Assembly (NCBI GenBank): GCA_029962745.1
Contig: CM057166.1
Location: forward strand, 633,714-697,713
Source of the DNA: Echinometra lucunter
Lineage: Eukaryota; Echinodermata; Echinoidea; Camarodonta; Echinometridae
Direction of reading: 5' to 3'
DNA length: 64,000 nt
Part shown: positions 34,553 through 45,319 of the stretch, piece after piece
Numbering within the stretch: position 1 is the stretch's first letter
Layout of the letters: the number at the start of each line of letters is the position of its first letter
Translations under genes and position numbers: made by a program
Notes under the pieces: model-generated
What the model saw: the letters and a program-made list of their open reading frames with translations, nothing else
The model's database searches: none
What the model was told of the DNA's origin: nothing

Positions 34553-35123
34553 AGGGGAATGAAACCCAGACATCAGTGTGCTTCCAGTGAATGAAAAAGA
34601 ACAAGAAGAGTAAACAGTGAAAGTTTGAGCAAAATCTGACAATCTGTTCAAGAGTTATGAACTTTGAAAGTTTAAGTAAATCCTTATCATTGGGATCCTT
34701 GAATTGGCAACTTTGCCAGCATCTGTGATGTCATCGTGGAGAACTCTCCATTCATTTTTGTCCACAAAATTTAACATTTTAAGAAAAATAAAAATTCTTT
34801 TGATCTATTGTTTGAGTAAGGCATGACTATATCAATTCTGCAAACATTTTGGGAAGAATTAGGTTGATTCCTGACTTTAAATTTCATATAAATCAATTAA
34901 AAAAAAAAATTATGTACAAAATGAATTGAGAGTTGTCCACGATGACATCACAGATGCTGGCAAATTTGCCACCTCAAGGATCCCCATAATAGGGATTTAC
35001 TAAAAATTTCAAAATTCATAACTCTTGAACCGATTGTCCGATTTTGCTCAAACTTTCACTGTTTACTCTTCTTGGTCATCTTTATTCATTAAGAGCACAC
35101 TGATGCCTGGGTTGCATTCTCCT
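34553..35123. mobile_element. Long-arm MITE flanked by TTAA (piggyBac-like)
   Basis: Arms of about 190 bp: left from AGGGGAATGAAACCCAG, right ending in its inverse 'ctgggttgcattctcct'. TTAA lies on both sides (34549-34552, 35124-35127). Both arms carry 'catctgtgatgtcatcgtgg' or its complement. TTAA is the piggyBac target, but the ends could be part of a longer palindrome. Confidence 0.82.
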
Positions 35124-36049
35124 TTAACGTATTCCTTGATTTGCGTTCTATTTGTGTGTTTTTATTTTTACAATCAAAGAGTACCTAAAAGTTAATTCTG
35201 ATGCAATAATCTCAGACTGATGATGATGATTAATGATTCCATTGATACTACTGGCTAAAGTGCCAATGTTTGCTTCGTTATCTTTATTTTTACATTCTAC
35301 CAGTATTCAATTTAAAGTGCATCCAACCATGATGTCATATAATCAACATCAATCTATAACAATTCGAACAAAATGCACTTGTCGAAAAAATTTGGAATAA
35401 CGTCAAGTGGTAATATTCTTGATGTAAATAGTTGTCAGTTATTCTCAATGAATCCGTTTAGAAAAGCACGTATGTTATGACGTCACTGAATTTCGCACAT
35501 AAATTGGCGAACAAAACCCACTGTAATTGGAAATATCTCTTAGCTAATTTCGAGTTCTGGCGATGCGATATTGCATTTTAAGGAACAATGGCTACAGTTA
35601 TATTGTAATAGTTTTTATTTAACAGTTATCGAGTTCTAGCGATGCGATATTGCATTTTAAGGAACAATGGCTGCAATTATATTGTAATTGTAAAAAAACC
35701 CCATCACAACCAATGAGTATATTTCAGTATCATGGTGGACATATATTTCAAATTCAGCCTTAAGGGTTGATGAAATATTGCCACTGAAAGACAACGAGTA
35801 CGGAAAGAATAAAATTAATCTATTCTTTGTATACAAAAGAGTAAAAACGAGAATAAAATTTCAGTGTGGAAAAAAGGGGGCATCTGGAGAATGTAACCTT
35901 TTCCCCCCAATTTCTGCAGCATACACCTCTGAACCTTCAGACTATTTCAGATACAATACATAATCGGAGATATAGATAAACGATACAGTATGCCACATAA
36001 AGCTGAAAGACGTGTCAATGAAAGACAACTCAAGGAAAAAGAAGTTTCT

Positions 36050-36637
36050 CGCTATAAAATAGGACAAAAACAAGCAGAACGTTCTTTACCAACAACTGAT
36101 GACATCCCCCATTACGCTATAAAATAGCACAAAAACAAGCAGAACGTTCTTTACCAACAACTGATGACATCCCCCATTACGCTATAAAATAGGACAAAAA
36201 CAAGCAGAACGCTCTTTACCAACAACTGATGACATCCCCCATTACGCTATAAAATAGGACAAAAACAAGCAGAACGTTCTTTACCAACAACTGATGACAT
36301 CCCCCATTACGCTATAAAATAGGACAAAAACAAGCAGAACGTTCTTTACCAACAACTGATGACATTCCCTATTACGCTATAAAATAGGACAAAAACAAGC
36401 AAAACGTTCTTTACCAACAACTGATGACATCCCCCATTACGCTATAAAATAGCACAAAAACAAGCAGAACGTTCTTTACCAACAACTGATGACATCCCCT
36501 ATTACGCTATAAAATAGGACAAAAACAATCAGAACGTTCTTTACCAACAACTGATGACATCCCCCACTACGCTATAAAATAGGACAAAAACAAGCAGAAC
36601 GTTCTTTACCAACAACTGATGACATCTCCCATTACGA
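36050..36637. repeat. 65-bp tandem array, about 9 copies
   Basis: Units start at 36050, 36115, 36180, 36245, 36310, 36375, 36440, 36505 and 36570, each 'cgctataaaatagg...' through '...gatgacatcccccatta', with very few substitutions. No spacers, so not CRISPR-like. Confidence 0.97.
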
Positions 36638-37095
36638 CATTCGGGAAAAAAAGAATTCGTTGTCTTTTCTGTCTTTTTTTTCCCCTCGAAATAAAGCATG
36701 CCTGCATGCGATACTTCTTAGCCCATAAAACTGCGGCAAGATAGATAAAATCGTATATGTTATGACCCTAATTCAATGATACAGTTGGCGAGTGTAGGAT
36801 ACGATATTCATTGAATTCACATCTTGAACAGCAGCTTATAGTTCTACATGAAATCTGATTCGTTTTTATACGGTTCGAAAAATACAAGTAAGCTACAGTT
36901 GTAAGACCTGAGTAAATGTTTGTAATTCACAATTAAAAATACATTTATCTATACATTGCTTTGACGTCATGTTTTTTGTTTTATTTTGTTTTGTTTGACG
37001 TCATGACAATGCTGAACGCAGTCTTTCTATCAAACATCCATCCTACATGATAATAACGTCCTTTATTGCAGCATAATTGATAACATTACTGATAA

Positions 37096-37869
37096 GGGCA
37101 ATTCCACGGTAACTGACGTTACCAAGATAGAGTACTAGTGGTATTATTCATATTGTAGTTTTGTGAATGACACTTGCTCCGGCTTTTTAATTACTATAGA
37201 TAAATAAGTTGATAAAAGGGAAGAAACACATGGACAGTTTTTATCTCAAACTGCATTTCTTATCACACAGCAAGCGAAAATGTGTCGGTAACTGATGTTA
37301 CGCAAAAAGGACATGGAAAATTATGGTGTAGAATCAAATTTATATATCTCATGTCTCAGACTTGTAAGGATTATGTAATTCATTTGACATTACACCTAGG
37401 TTCCTGAGAAGAGATGTGGAAAATAATGAGCAATTTGAATAATTTGTTTTAGTGCCATGAAAAATTTACTGCAGACATGTTGGTAACTGACGTTACGTAA
37501 CTGACGTTACACTTAAATTCAACGTAGATTTTGCACATTTCCATTAGTGTTTCACCCATTAACTACCCAAAATCTGTTAAAGTAATCCATTAAAATCAAT
37601 TAGATGAAAAACAAATCTGAGAAAAATGACTAAATATAAGAATAAGAGGCATTTAAAGCACATTTCCCTGACCATAGTCCCATATTTGCAAATTTTTGTT
37701 TGTTTGTTATTCTCCGTGAGAAGGTCGAATTGCAGATTTTTTTATCTTAAATGTTTATTTGTAACAAAAAGAAGACCCTGTAGTAATTTTAGATTTTTAT
37801 TTGGAATTAACAGGGCACAGTGCGATTTCAAATTTTGAGCTCTTTGTCCCATATGTTGTGGAATTGCCC
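37096..37869. mobile_element. MITE with periodic GGTAACTGACGTTACC palindromes
   Basis: Ends GGGCAATTCCAC and GTGGAATTGCCC, flanked by ATAA on both sides (37092-37095, 37870-37873). The palindrome recurs at 37109, 37287 and 37482 (the last doubled). 774 bp, non-coding. Same plan as the element at 3558-4163 but different sequence. Confidence 0.78.
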
Positions 37870-38284
37870 ATAAGTATTTACAAATTGAGCAAAGACTGAA
37901 AAAAAAAATGACAATAATACCATTTTCACATTCATCACAACACAGACTGATCTGTACGGGAATTTATAAGGATTGAACAGCTAGAGATTGATTTGTTGCT
38001 ACGGGTCAAAGGTTATGTCCGTCACACATCTTGCGTCAATTCGACTGCGTCATTACCTGCGCTTATCATACATTATGAAGGCTCTGAGGATTATGCAACA
38101 ATAATCCCACCAACTGTGTGCATTATTCAGTATTGTCATCATTGTTTGTACTACGTCACGCGAAAATCATGCGTCAAAGACCACATTAGCCGTTGACGCA
38201 TTCTTACGTCAAAGAAAATGACATAACCTGTGCAAACCTTTTTAAGACAATGACCTCCACTGAATAGAGGTGATTCATGCATGG

Positions 38285-39613
38285 TTACAACACATCTCTT
38301 CTCCTACATAGTCTCTTCACCACTTTGGCACAGTCTTCCCTGAACCTGGGATTAACATAGCTATATATGACAGGATTAACAGCCGGTGTCGTGTAGTAGA
38401 TATGCTGTAGAATGATAAGAATAGCGAAGGCAAAATCGTTGTTTTTTCGAATACTTTGCCACCATTCCTCAGCCTGGAATTCAACTAGCCACATTATACA
38501 ACGCGCTGTCCAGGTTATCACAAACACCACGGTAGCAAGAAGCAACATTTTACCGGTGCGCCGACGTCGCATTGCAGGTTGGTTGTTGACGCTGTCAGCA
38601 TTAATCTCCTTGTTTTGGCAGAACGTTGACGTTAAAGCGACCTGACTGCCGAAGTTGTGTGCGCTGCTACTGGCGTGTGAACGTAAGTCTGTAGACAAAT
38701 CAAGGCCTGTGGCGCTACCGCTGCGCGGTAATCTGACGTCCCATGTTTTGATATCAGCAGTTAAGAAGGTATTTTGACGTATTGAAACAGTTTCAACACC
38801 TATACGAGGTTCTCGCGGTAAATGTCCTGCTTGAAATGCCGTAGCGAGGCTGACAAGCGTTAGTCTCTGTTCCAATCGCTTAGCGATCATGAGCCGATGA
38901 GCTTGGTTCCATTTGCTGTCTTTACCGCGTCGATGCGTCGGCGAACAGGGAGCGGACTGAGACAGGGCAGTTGTCGGACCCGGCCGCGGTAAACTAATCT
39001 CATTTCGCGGTTTAACTTCAATAAGTCTTGGTCCTACTTTTGTCCGTTTTCTAACTTCTCGAAACACAAGCCAGTAGAAGATCAATGCTGAACCCATGAG
39101 AACAGCAAATGAGCTAAAGGTCAAAGTAGCAAACGAATACAACAACACCCCATCTTTAATGATCTTACACTCTTGGTTTTCCACGCCGTAGATCAGAAAA
39201 GAAAACAGACTTAACATGCCACTAACCACAGTACACAAAGCAATAGAGATCATAGCGCGTACCGGGGTTATGATCGCAGCGTGCGGCTTACACACAGAGA
39301 CGTAGCGGTCAAGCGCAATGGCCGTTGTAATGAACGCGGTTAACATCTCGCTCCAGAATCCGATCCAGGTGAACAGCTGACATACGATTTTGTTGTCGAA
39401 CCTTTTCTCATAGATCCAGTAGTAAAGGCGGTAAGCCGTAAGAGCGCATACGAATAGATCGACCGCAGCGAGACCGCTGATGTAAACGTTCATACTCAAC
39501 CGCCTCGCTTTGCGCTGGTAGATGAGCATGACGAGGATATTACCGGGAATACCTACCAACGCGACAACACATAGGAGAACGACCAGACACCACGTATATG
39601 CCTCCATCGCCAT
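38285..39613 (-). CDS. Class A GPCR with very long third intracellular loop, intronless
   Basis: A 442-residue seven-transmembrane receptor with a very short N-terminus (about 6 residues, no N-glycosylation site). TM1 has G24-N25; TM2 GLAAVDLF with D52; C78 and C148 pair TM3 with ECL2; D102-R103-Y104 is intact; TM7 has N413-P-V-I-Y417, followed by NPRFREDC and the basic tail CRRRDVL. The loop between TM5 and TM6 (about 187-354) is about 165 residues, Ser/Arg-rich and probably a regulatory, phosphorylated segment. TM6 (ITWTARC) lacks CWxP. General appearance is peptide-receptor-like, but no family is assigned. ATG 39613; Met3 is an alternative start. Confidence 0.92.
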   Translation of the reverse strand: MAMEAYTWCLVVLLCVVALVGIPGNILVMLIYQRKARRLSMNVYISGLAAVDLFVCALTAYRLYYWIYEKRFDNKIVCQLFTWIGFWSEMLTAFITTAIALDRYVSVCKPHAAIITPVRAMISIALCTVVSGMLSLFSFLIYGVENQECKIIKDGVLLYSFATLTFSSFAVLMGSALIFYWLVFREVRKRTKVGPRLIEVKPRNEISLPRPGPTTALSQSAPCSPTHRRGKDSKWNQAHRLMIAKRLEQRLTLVSLATAFQAGHLPREPRIGVETVSIRQNTFLTADIKTWDVRLPRSGSATGLDLSTDLRSHASSSAHNFGSQVALTSTFCQNKEINADSVNNQPAMRRRRTGKMLLLATVVFVITWTARCIMWLVEFQAEEWWQSIRKNNDFAFAILIILQHIYYTTPAVNPVIYSYVNPRFREDCAKVVKRLCRRRDVL

Positions 39614-41590
39614 GTTTTTTTACACGACGGTTATCTATATGACATCACCAAGAATTTACACGTACCTGCAGACCTATCACCTTAGCTCTCATAGGACCAT
39701 GTTTTATGCGTACAATAATCTTTGATTGATAAATATATGTATCACAATGGTTGAGGAGGATCCATACTTCCTTCTATTCAAAAGCTTCTCATGATTCAAT
39801 ATGGAGTGAAATGCATTTATACCCTCGATGTCACTGATCGCGTTTCTTTTCTGTTCATACCGTCACGAAACTGTTGCTCACTAACTTTGAGATAAGTTCC
39901 AAAAAACATGCACCGCGTCCAAAATACCACACTCCCTGTTAACTCGAACATCTAGTAGATCCCTTCTACCTTCACAAAGTATCACTTCTAAAATCGAAAA
40001 TACTTGGTCTCTCCACGAGCGTACAATCATTAAATATCGAAATTTGGATATTCAAATGTTCAGGCCACAATTGCAAATAGCTTCGACCAATTTGCAGGGT
40101 GAATTGGTGCAAAGAAGAGCAAACATGAAATATCCCCTTTTAGCAACACGCCAAATGGTATAAGAGATGATTAATTGGCTGAAAGCTCATCGATGATGAC
40201 ATCGGTTAATATACCGTTCTCTCTGCAGAACATGAGAGGAATCCATCATAACTTGGTTTCATTTTGATGAGGTTTGCTCCTCTGTTTCTTATCATCTCAG
40301 TCTGTAAACTTGCATGCAGATATTGGAGAGTAAATTTGTGATTCACTAAAGGCGATTTTGATTTCGTTAATTTGATGCCGTTCAAACATTCGAATCGATT
40401 TGATGTTAAGGTCAGCTACCTGATGACATAATCCGGAATGCGTTCGTCGTGATACCAGCGTCGGCAAGCATTCCTGATCTTGAAAAGTTAACTTTGGTAT
40501 TTGTTCGTTGCTACAAGATCAAATTTGCTTTTTTTCTTCCTCTACTCCATCAAAGTATGATGTTGAGTGGAATTTCATGGTTGCCTGTAGAACCTTTCTT
40601 CCCTACCCAAGAATTTGAAAATACTCTATCCTATCTTCACCAAAGCGAGTAATATTTATGTGACCGTAAAGCCGCCGCAGACCTCATTTTATCACGAAAT
40701 TTTGTGCCTGTATCCATTTTGTCACAAATCAGATGAAGGCATAAACGTGTAATTGAACTTCCGTCTTATTTCTTTCTCTTTTCTTTTTCAAAGACGTTGC
40801 TTTGTCAAGTTCCGGAAACCACCGATCTTATTTTTGCAATATCTTTGAAACTCTGCCGTGTATTTCTCAAAAAAGCTTTCGTCGATCCACGCCTGCATCC
40901 GGCAGTCCATTCTTCTGTCAATCCATCCGGCAATCCCTTATTCTGTCAATCCATCTATGATGACAAACCTTGACAGATGATCTTTCAAGACTTTTTGAGC
41001 AGGTTCAACGCCTATGAATGATCGAAAACTGTCTACAAAGGTACTACTTCAACATTTTTCTAATACGATTTTCATTTCTTTCGAAGTCAATTCCAGTAAT
41101 GACGCCGTAGCTCATCGATTATCTCCACATGGCAATGAATTCATCAGGTCATCTAAAGATGTGGTATCATTCAGACAGAGACAGGAGCTATTCAATCATG
41201 CGCTTCCAATTAAGAATGGTTCATCACGTCGCCATGGTGACGCGTTGAGATATAAATTTACTGCCGGCGGGGTTCGCAGACGGGTACTTGACAAAATTGA
41301 TGATGATGAATGAAGTCTCATGTTGGGGGAGGGATGCCGGAGGATGGGTGGAGTCAGGCACTGGTGTTGGTAGATTTGTTTGGTAACCATGGCACCGCTG
41401 CAACCTGCTGATGAAAGAAAAAGGGGGAAATATTGTGAGAAAGAAAGGAGTGAATTGCGTAGAATTGTAAAAGATTGAAATCGAAATAAGTGAAAATAAA
41501 ACTGTTCAGGGAAACCATGACATTATATTTATTAAAACAGAAACACACACACATGCACATCGTAGTAAATATGCATACACCACGTTAATT
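39614..41590. other. Upstream/intergenic region of the minus-strand GPCR
   Basis: No exon or transposon recognised. Only a small tandem repeat of 'ccatccggcaatcc/ttctgtcaat' units at about 40903-40962. Confidence 0.45.
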
Positions 41591-41619
41591 TATTTGATGT
41601 ACAATAAAAGAGCAATGTT

Positions 41620-41835
41620 GATTTTTTTTAATGCCTTGCTCAAGGGCATGAGTGCCGTGCCGGGGATCGAACCCCCGATTCTGGCGTCTCCAGTCAATCG
41701 CCTTAAACCACTGGACCACGGCACCTCCACTAATTTTGTTGACATTTCCAATAACGGTATTACTGGGCTGGGATTCGAACCTTTAATATCTTGACTGGAT
41801 ATCGAGTGAACGAGACACCACCTACTACCCCAATA
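41620..41835 (-). mobile_element. Dimeric tRNA-derived SINE
   Basis: On the minus strand two tRNA-like heads lie in tandem: one at about 41830-41764 (box B GGTTCGAATCCCAG) and one at 41725-41651 (box A TGGTCCAGTGG, box B GGTTCGATCCC). They are followed by 'cccttgagcaaggcatt', a segment common in SINE bodies, and an A-rich end. Acceptor stems do not close properly, so these are not functional tRNAs. Confidence 0.65.
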
Positions 41836-41869
41836 CATTATTTGAACATCATACCGTCCTATATCCACT

Positions 41870-42310
41870 CCGGGGCCCGTAGGGCGAGTGAAAACATACA
41901 TTTCGGCCTATTTCGTACGGTGCCCGGCCGGGCCCCTACGGCTCCCACGGGTACCGCGAAATTTTCACTAGCCGTACGGGCGCCGCGGTGCTGAGCTGGC
42001 TGCTCCCAATTCTTCCGGCGTTTTCATCTCACCGTTAAGCCGTAGAAAGCCTTTAGAAGGCTCGTGGTAGTACCTTAGGGGTCCCGTGCGGGCTCCGGCC
42101 GGTGGCCGGGTGGTATCAGCACGATTTTTCCTGCCATTTTTCGTGAAAAATATTGACGGGCGCCTTGCGGTGCTCAAGGCTGCCGCACGGCTATCCTGCG
42201 GTTCCCTCACCGGCCCCTCAAGGGTCCCGGGCAATATGTCCAACACCGGGCGCCTGCCGTACGGGGACCGTTTGATGTAACAATAACTGCCATTGCGGCC
42301 CCTCATGGCG
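41870..42310. repeat. GC-rich palindrome-rich repeat, copy 1
   Basis: Sharp GC island with many short palindromes ('cccggccgggcccc', 'ccgtacgg'). Shares 'ttgacgggcgccttgcg' with 46036-46052, so it is one family with the fold-back element at 45.3-46.2 kb. ORFs across it are unconvincing. Confidence 0.6.
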
Positions 42311-42399
42311 GCATCGAATCCATCCGTTTGATATATACAGTGAGTGACATTGCCCCCCCCCCCCTCTCTCTCTCTCTCTTTCTGCCAGAGTTAGCTGTT

Positions 42400-42695
42400 T
42401 GTTTGTTTTTCTTTATTCCAGAATCAATAAAAAGAACATATACAAAGAATAAGTTATATACAAAGATTATGAATACAAAATATACAAATCTGAAGAAAGC
42501 CCAATTTCAGCGATGCTTATGTAACATCACTGTTCTTCCTTGGGTTCCTTCAAAATAAAATTACTAAATTAAAAACTCGAAATAACATATAAAACAACAA
42601 CAAAGCAAAAACAAAACAAAAACAAAATAGAACATAACAAAAAGATACACAAAAACATGAAAGGAAATGGTTATGTGCAGGTAATTAACTATCGG
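42400..42695 (-). pseudogene. 3'UTR part of a LINE, separated by a hAT-like insertion
   Basis: Continues the minus-strand LINE of 44014-44800 across the insertion. Reading past the target site duplication restores ...NDHFVNTISDS and a stop codon directly at the junction, followed by A- and CAAAA-rich 3' sequence. Confidence 0.65.
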
Positions 42696-42791
42696 CAGGG
42701 GCGTCGCTAGAGGGGGGGGGTGTGGGGGGGGGGTGTGACCCCCCCCCCCCCATTAAAAATTCTTGTCGGCAAATTCGCGATCGCTGTCGGC

Positions 42792-42828
<37 letters not shown>

Positions 42829-44005
42829 GAGGCAAGAGGAAGGAGGGAAAAAGAAAAAAGAAAGATGAGTAAGGTGCCCAAATAGAGTCATATTCGGCTT
42901 ATTTGCTTGTGCATTTTGACGACGAAATAACACTGGTAACACGAAAGAGAGCCTATTATTCCTCGCTCGCTGCGCTCGCTCGTATTATATCAAGATACAG
43001 GATGTTTTCGGAAAGCAAACACATTTGCCAAGTGAAATAAACAAATATATAATTTAGATATTTTGGGGCCCATCATGTATTTTGTTGAAGAGTAAATATA
43101 ATTTTCCTCGCTGCGCTCGCTCGTATAATATTTAGATACAGGATGGTCTTTGAAAGCAATAGATTAGGTAGGAGAGGTGACCAAATATATCACAATAGGT
43201 ATCTTAAAGGCCCACCGTGTATTTTGATGAAGAACTTTCACTTCTACCATGAAAAAGAGTACTTTTCCTCGCTCGCTATGCTCGCTTGTACAATATTCAG
43301 ATGCAAGATGGATTTGGGAAAGCGAACGAATTCGGCAAGCGAGGCCCATCATGTACTTTGATGAAGAGTTATCACCTACCATAAAAAGAGTATATATTTT
43401 TCCTCGCTCGCTGCGCTCGCTCGTATTATATTTAGATACAGGATGGTCTTTGAAAGCAAATAAATTAGGTAAGAGAGATGACCAAAATATCAAAATAGAT
43501 ATCTTAAAGGCCCATCATGTATTTTGATGAAGAACTTTCACTTCTACCATGAAAAGGATTATATGATAAGGAGTATATAGATTTTTTCCTCGCTCGCTGT
43601 GCTCGCTCGTATAATATTACGAGTTAGGATGGTCTTTGAAAGCGAATGAATCATGTGAGAGAGGTGACCAAATATATGATTTAGATATCTTTAAGCCCAT
43701 CATGTAGTTTGATGAAGAACTATCACTTCTACGAAAGAGAGTGTATATTTTTCCTTGCTCGCTGCGCTCACTCGTATTATATTTAGATAGATAATGTTTT
43801 CGGAAAGCTAACACATTCAGCAAGTGAGGTGAACAAATATAATTTAGAAGGAAAATATAATAGAGGCACACAATTGAACATGCCTCGTGGGCTTTATAGA
43901 GTTGAATTTGTCGACGTTGGCCGTCGGCAATCGGAGGCATAATTTGTCGGCAATCTGGCCTCTACACCCCCCCCCCCCATTAAAAAAAGTCTAGTGACGC
44001 CCATG
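42696..44005. mobile_element. hAT-like non-autonomous element with internal satellite
   Basis: Ends CAGGGGCGTCGCTAGA and the inverse of CATGGGCGTCACTAGA, flanked by a perfect 8-bp target duplication ACTATCGG (42688-42695, 44006-44013). 8-bp duplications and CAGGGG-type ends are hAT hallmarks. The inside is G/C homopolymers, a (GA)n run (42797-42822) and about six ~160-bp units carrying 'cctcgctcgctgcgctcgct'. No transposase. Confidence 0.88.
42960..43870. repeat. ~160-bp satellite-like units (forward), inside the hAT-like element
   Basis: Units repeat 'cctcgctcgctgcgctcgct', 'agatacaggatggtctttga', 'gaggtgaccaaatatat' and 'cccatcatgtattttgatga'. The same units occur inverted at 57.3-58.35 kb and, degenerate, at 61.5-62.2 kb. 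Confidence 0.85.
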
Positions 44006-44013
44006 ACTATCGG

Positions 44014-44800
44014 AAATTGTATTAACAAAGTGATCATTTAGTAGGGTATGGAAGGGTACTAATGAAGATGAATTCCGGATGTCAGCAGGTAATTTGTTAT
44101 ATAGCGTCACCCCCCTATAGAAAAAATGTTCTTTTACAATAATTTGACTTAGGTTTAGAGAGATATAGATTTTGGTTGGAGCGAAATGAATAATTATTCG
44201 TTCGAAATTCAATATTTTTAGACAAATATGTAGTGGCAAAATTATTTAATATCTTAAAAATGCAATATGTTTTCTATAGCCTGATAGCGGCAGTCCAGTA
44301 AATCCCAAGAAAGAGCATCACGAACATGTTGATTTGAAGTATGAGAATAAGGGTTTACTTTCATTATCACCTGACCCGCTCTGTTTTGCAATTTTTGTAA
44401 AGGTAAAAGGGAGGTTTTAGAAGCGGAACGCCAGACTATATTACCATAATCAAAATGTGGAAGTATTATAGTTTTGAATATTAAGTTAAGATCTGATTCG
44501 TTTATGTAATGTCGTAATCTACCAAGGAAACCAATAAGTTTACCAATTATCAGACACATAGTATTTATGTGAGTGTCCCATTTCAATTCACTGTCAATAT
44601 TGATACCAATACCGTATCAAAAGCCTTTTGTAAGTCGACAAAGACTACCCCTGTATACATGTCTCCATCCAATGCCATTAACCAATCATCCGTAACATTA
44701 ACTAAAGCAGTGACAGTTGAGTGTCGAGCTTTCAGTGCTTATTACAGCACAAGTGAAATGGATAAAGGATTTTAAAGGCCGGAATTGTTGAGGGAAAATT
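44014..44800 (-). pseudogene. LINE RT C-terminus, internally deleted (minus strand)
   Basis: 44800-44600 reads ...DDWLMALDGDMYTG VVFVDLQKAFDTV, containing the RT motif A aspartate. It jumps directly to the C-terminal region INIDSELKWDTHIN, IILPHFDYGNIVWRSASK, LQKLQNRAGQVI, GVTLYNKLPADIRNSSSL. The middle of RT is deleted, so it is dead. The 3' end is split by the hAT-like element. CR1/Jockey-type by C-terminal motifs. Confidence 0.8.
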
Positions 44801-44817
44801 TAATTGTATGGCACATC

Positions 44818-44835
44818 CCCCCCCCCCCCCCCCCG
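44818..44835. repeat. Poly-C tract
   Basis: C-run; another with T interruptions at 44997-45026. Confidence 0.7.
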
Positions 44836-45319
44836 CCTGCCCGCCTTCCCCCGAATATTGAAATTCAACCTAACAGGTGACTTTGCTGTTCAGCACCCCT
44901 GTGAAAAATCGATGCCAGTCGCCTGGCCCTCGTCCCCTTTTGAAAATGCTGTATAATTATGTCACCGCATGTCGCCATTTGCTAATATCAAGTATTCCCC
45001 CCCCCCCCTCCCCCCCCCCCCCCCTCCGACAGGTTCAGATACTCTATGTAGCCATGGGGGTGAGGGGAACAAAATAGGTAGGGGACTATAGTCAAAGAAA
45101 AAAAGAGGGCAAAAGAACAGAAGAAGAAGGGAATCTGTCAATGTTGCACCACGACAAATCATGTACTATGCAGCTAGGCCTACTATTGTCTGTTCTTGAA
45201 CAATAAATAAAAAGCTTCTTATGCGCAATATGTATACATAAAGTTTTTTATGTTGAAATATCCACCGAACCGACATGTTCTGATTAAATATCAATATGAT
45301 TATCATATAGGCCTGCGCA

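Noticed and set aside
36050..36637. CRISPR-like array
   Set aside because: Units abut without spacers and the genome is eukaryotic; it is a simple tandem repeat. The same applies to the 74-bp array.
41651..41725. Functional tRNA gene (minus strand)
   Set aside because: Good T-arm and box B, but three extra bases separate the T-stem from the acceptor strand, and a SINE-type 3' body follows.
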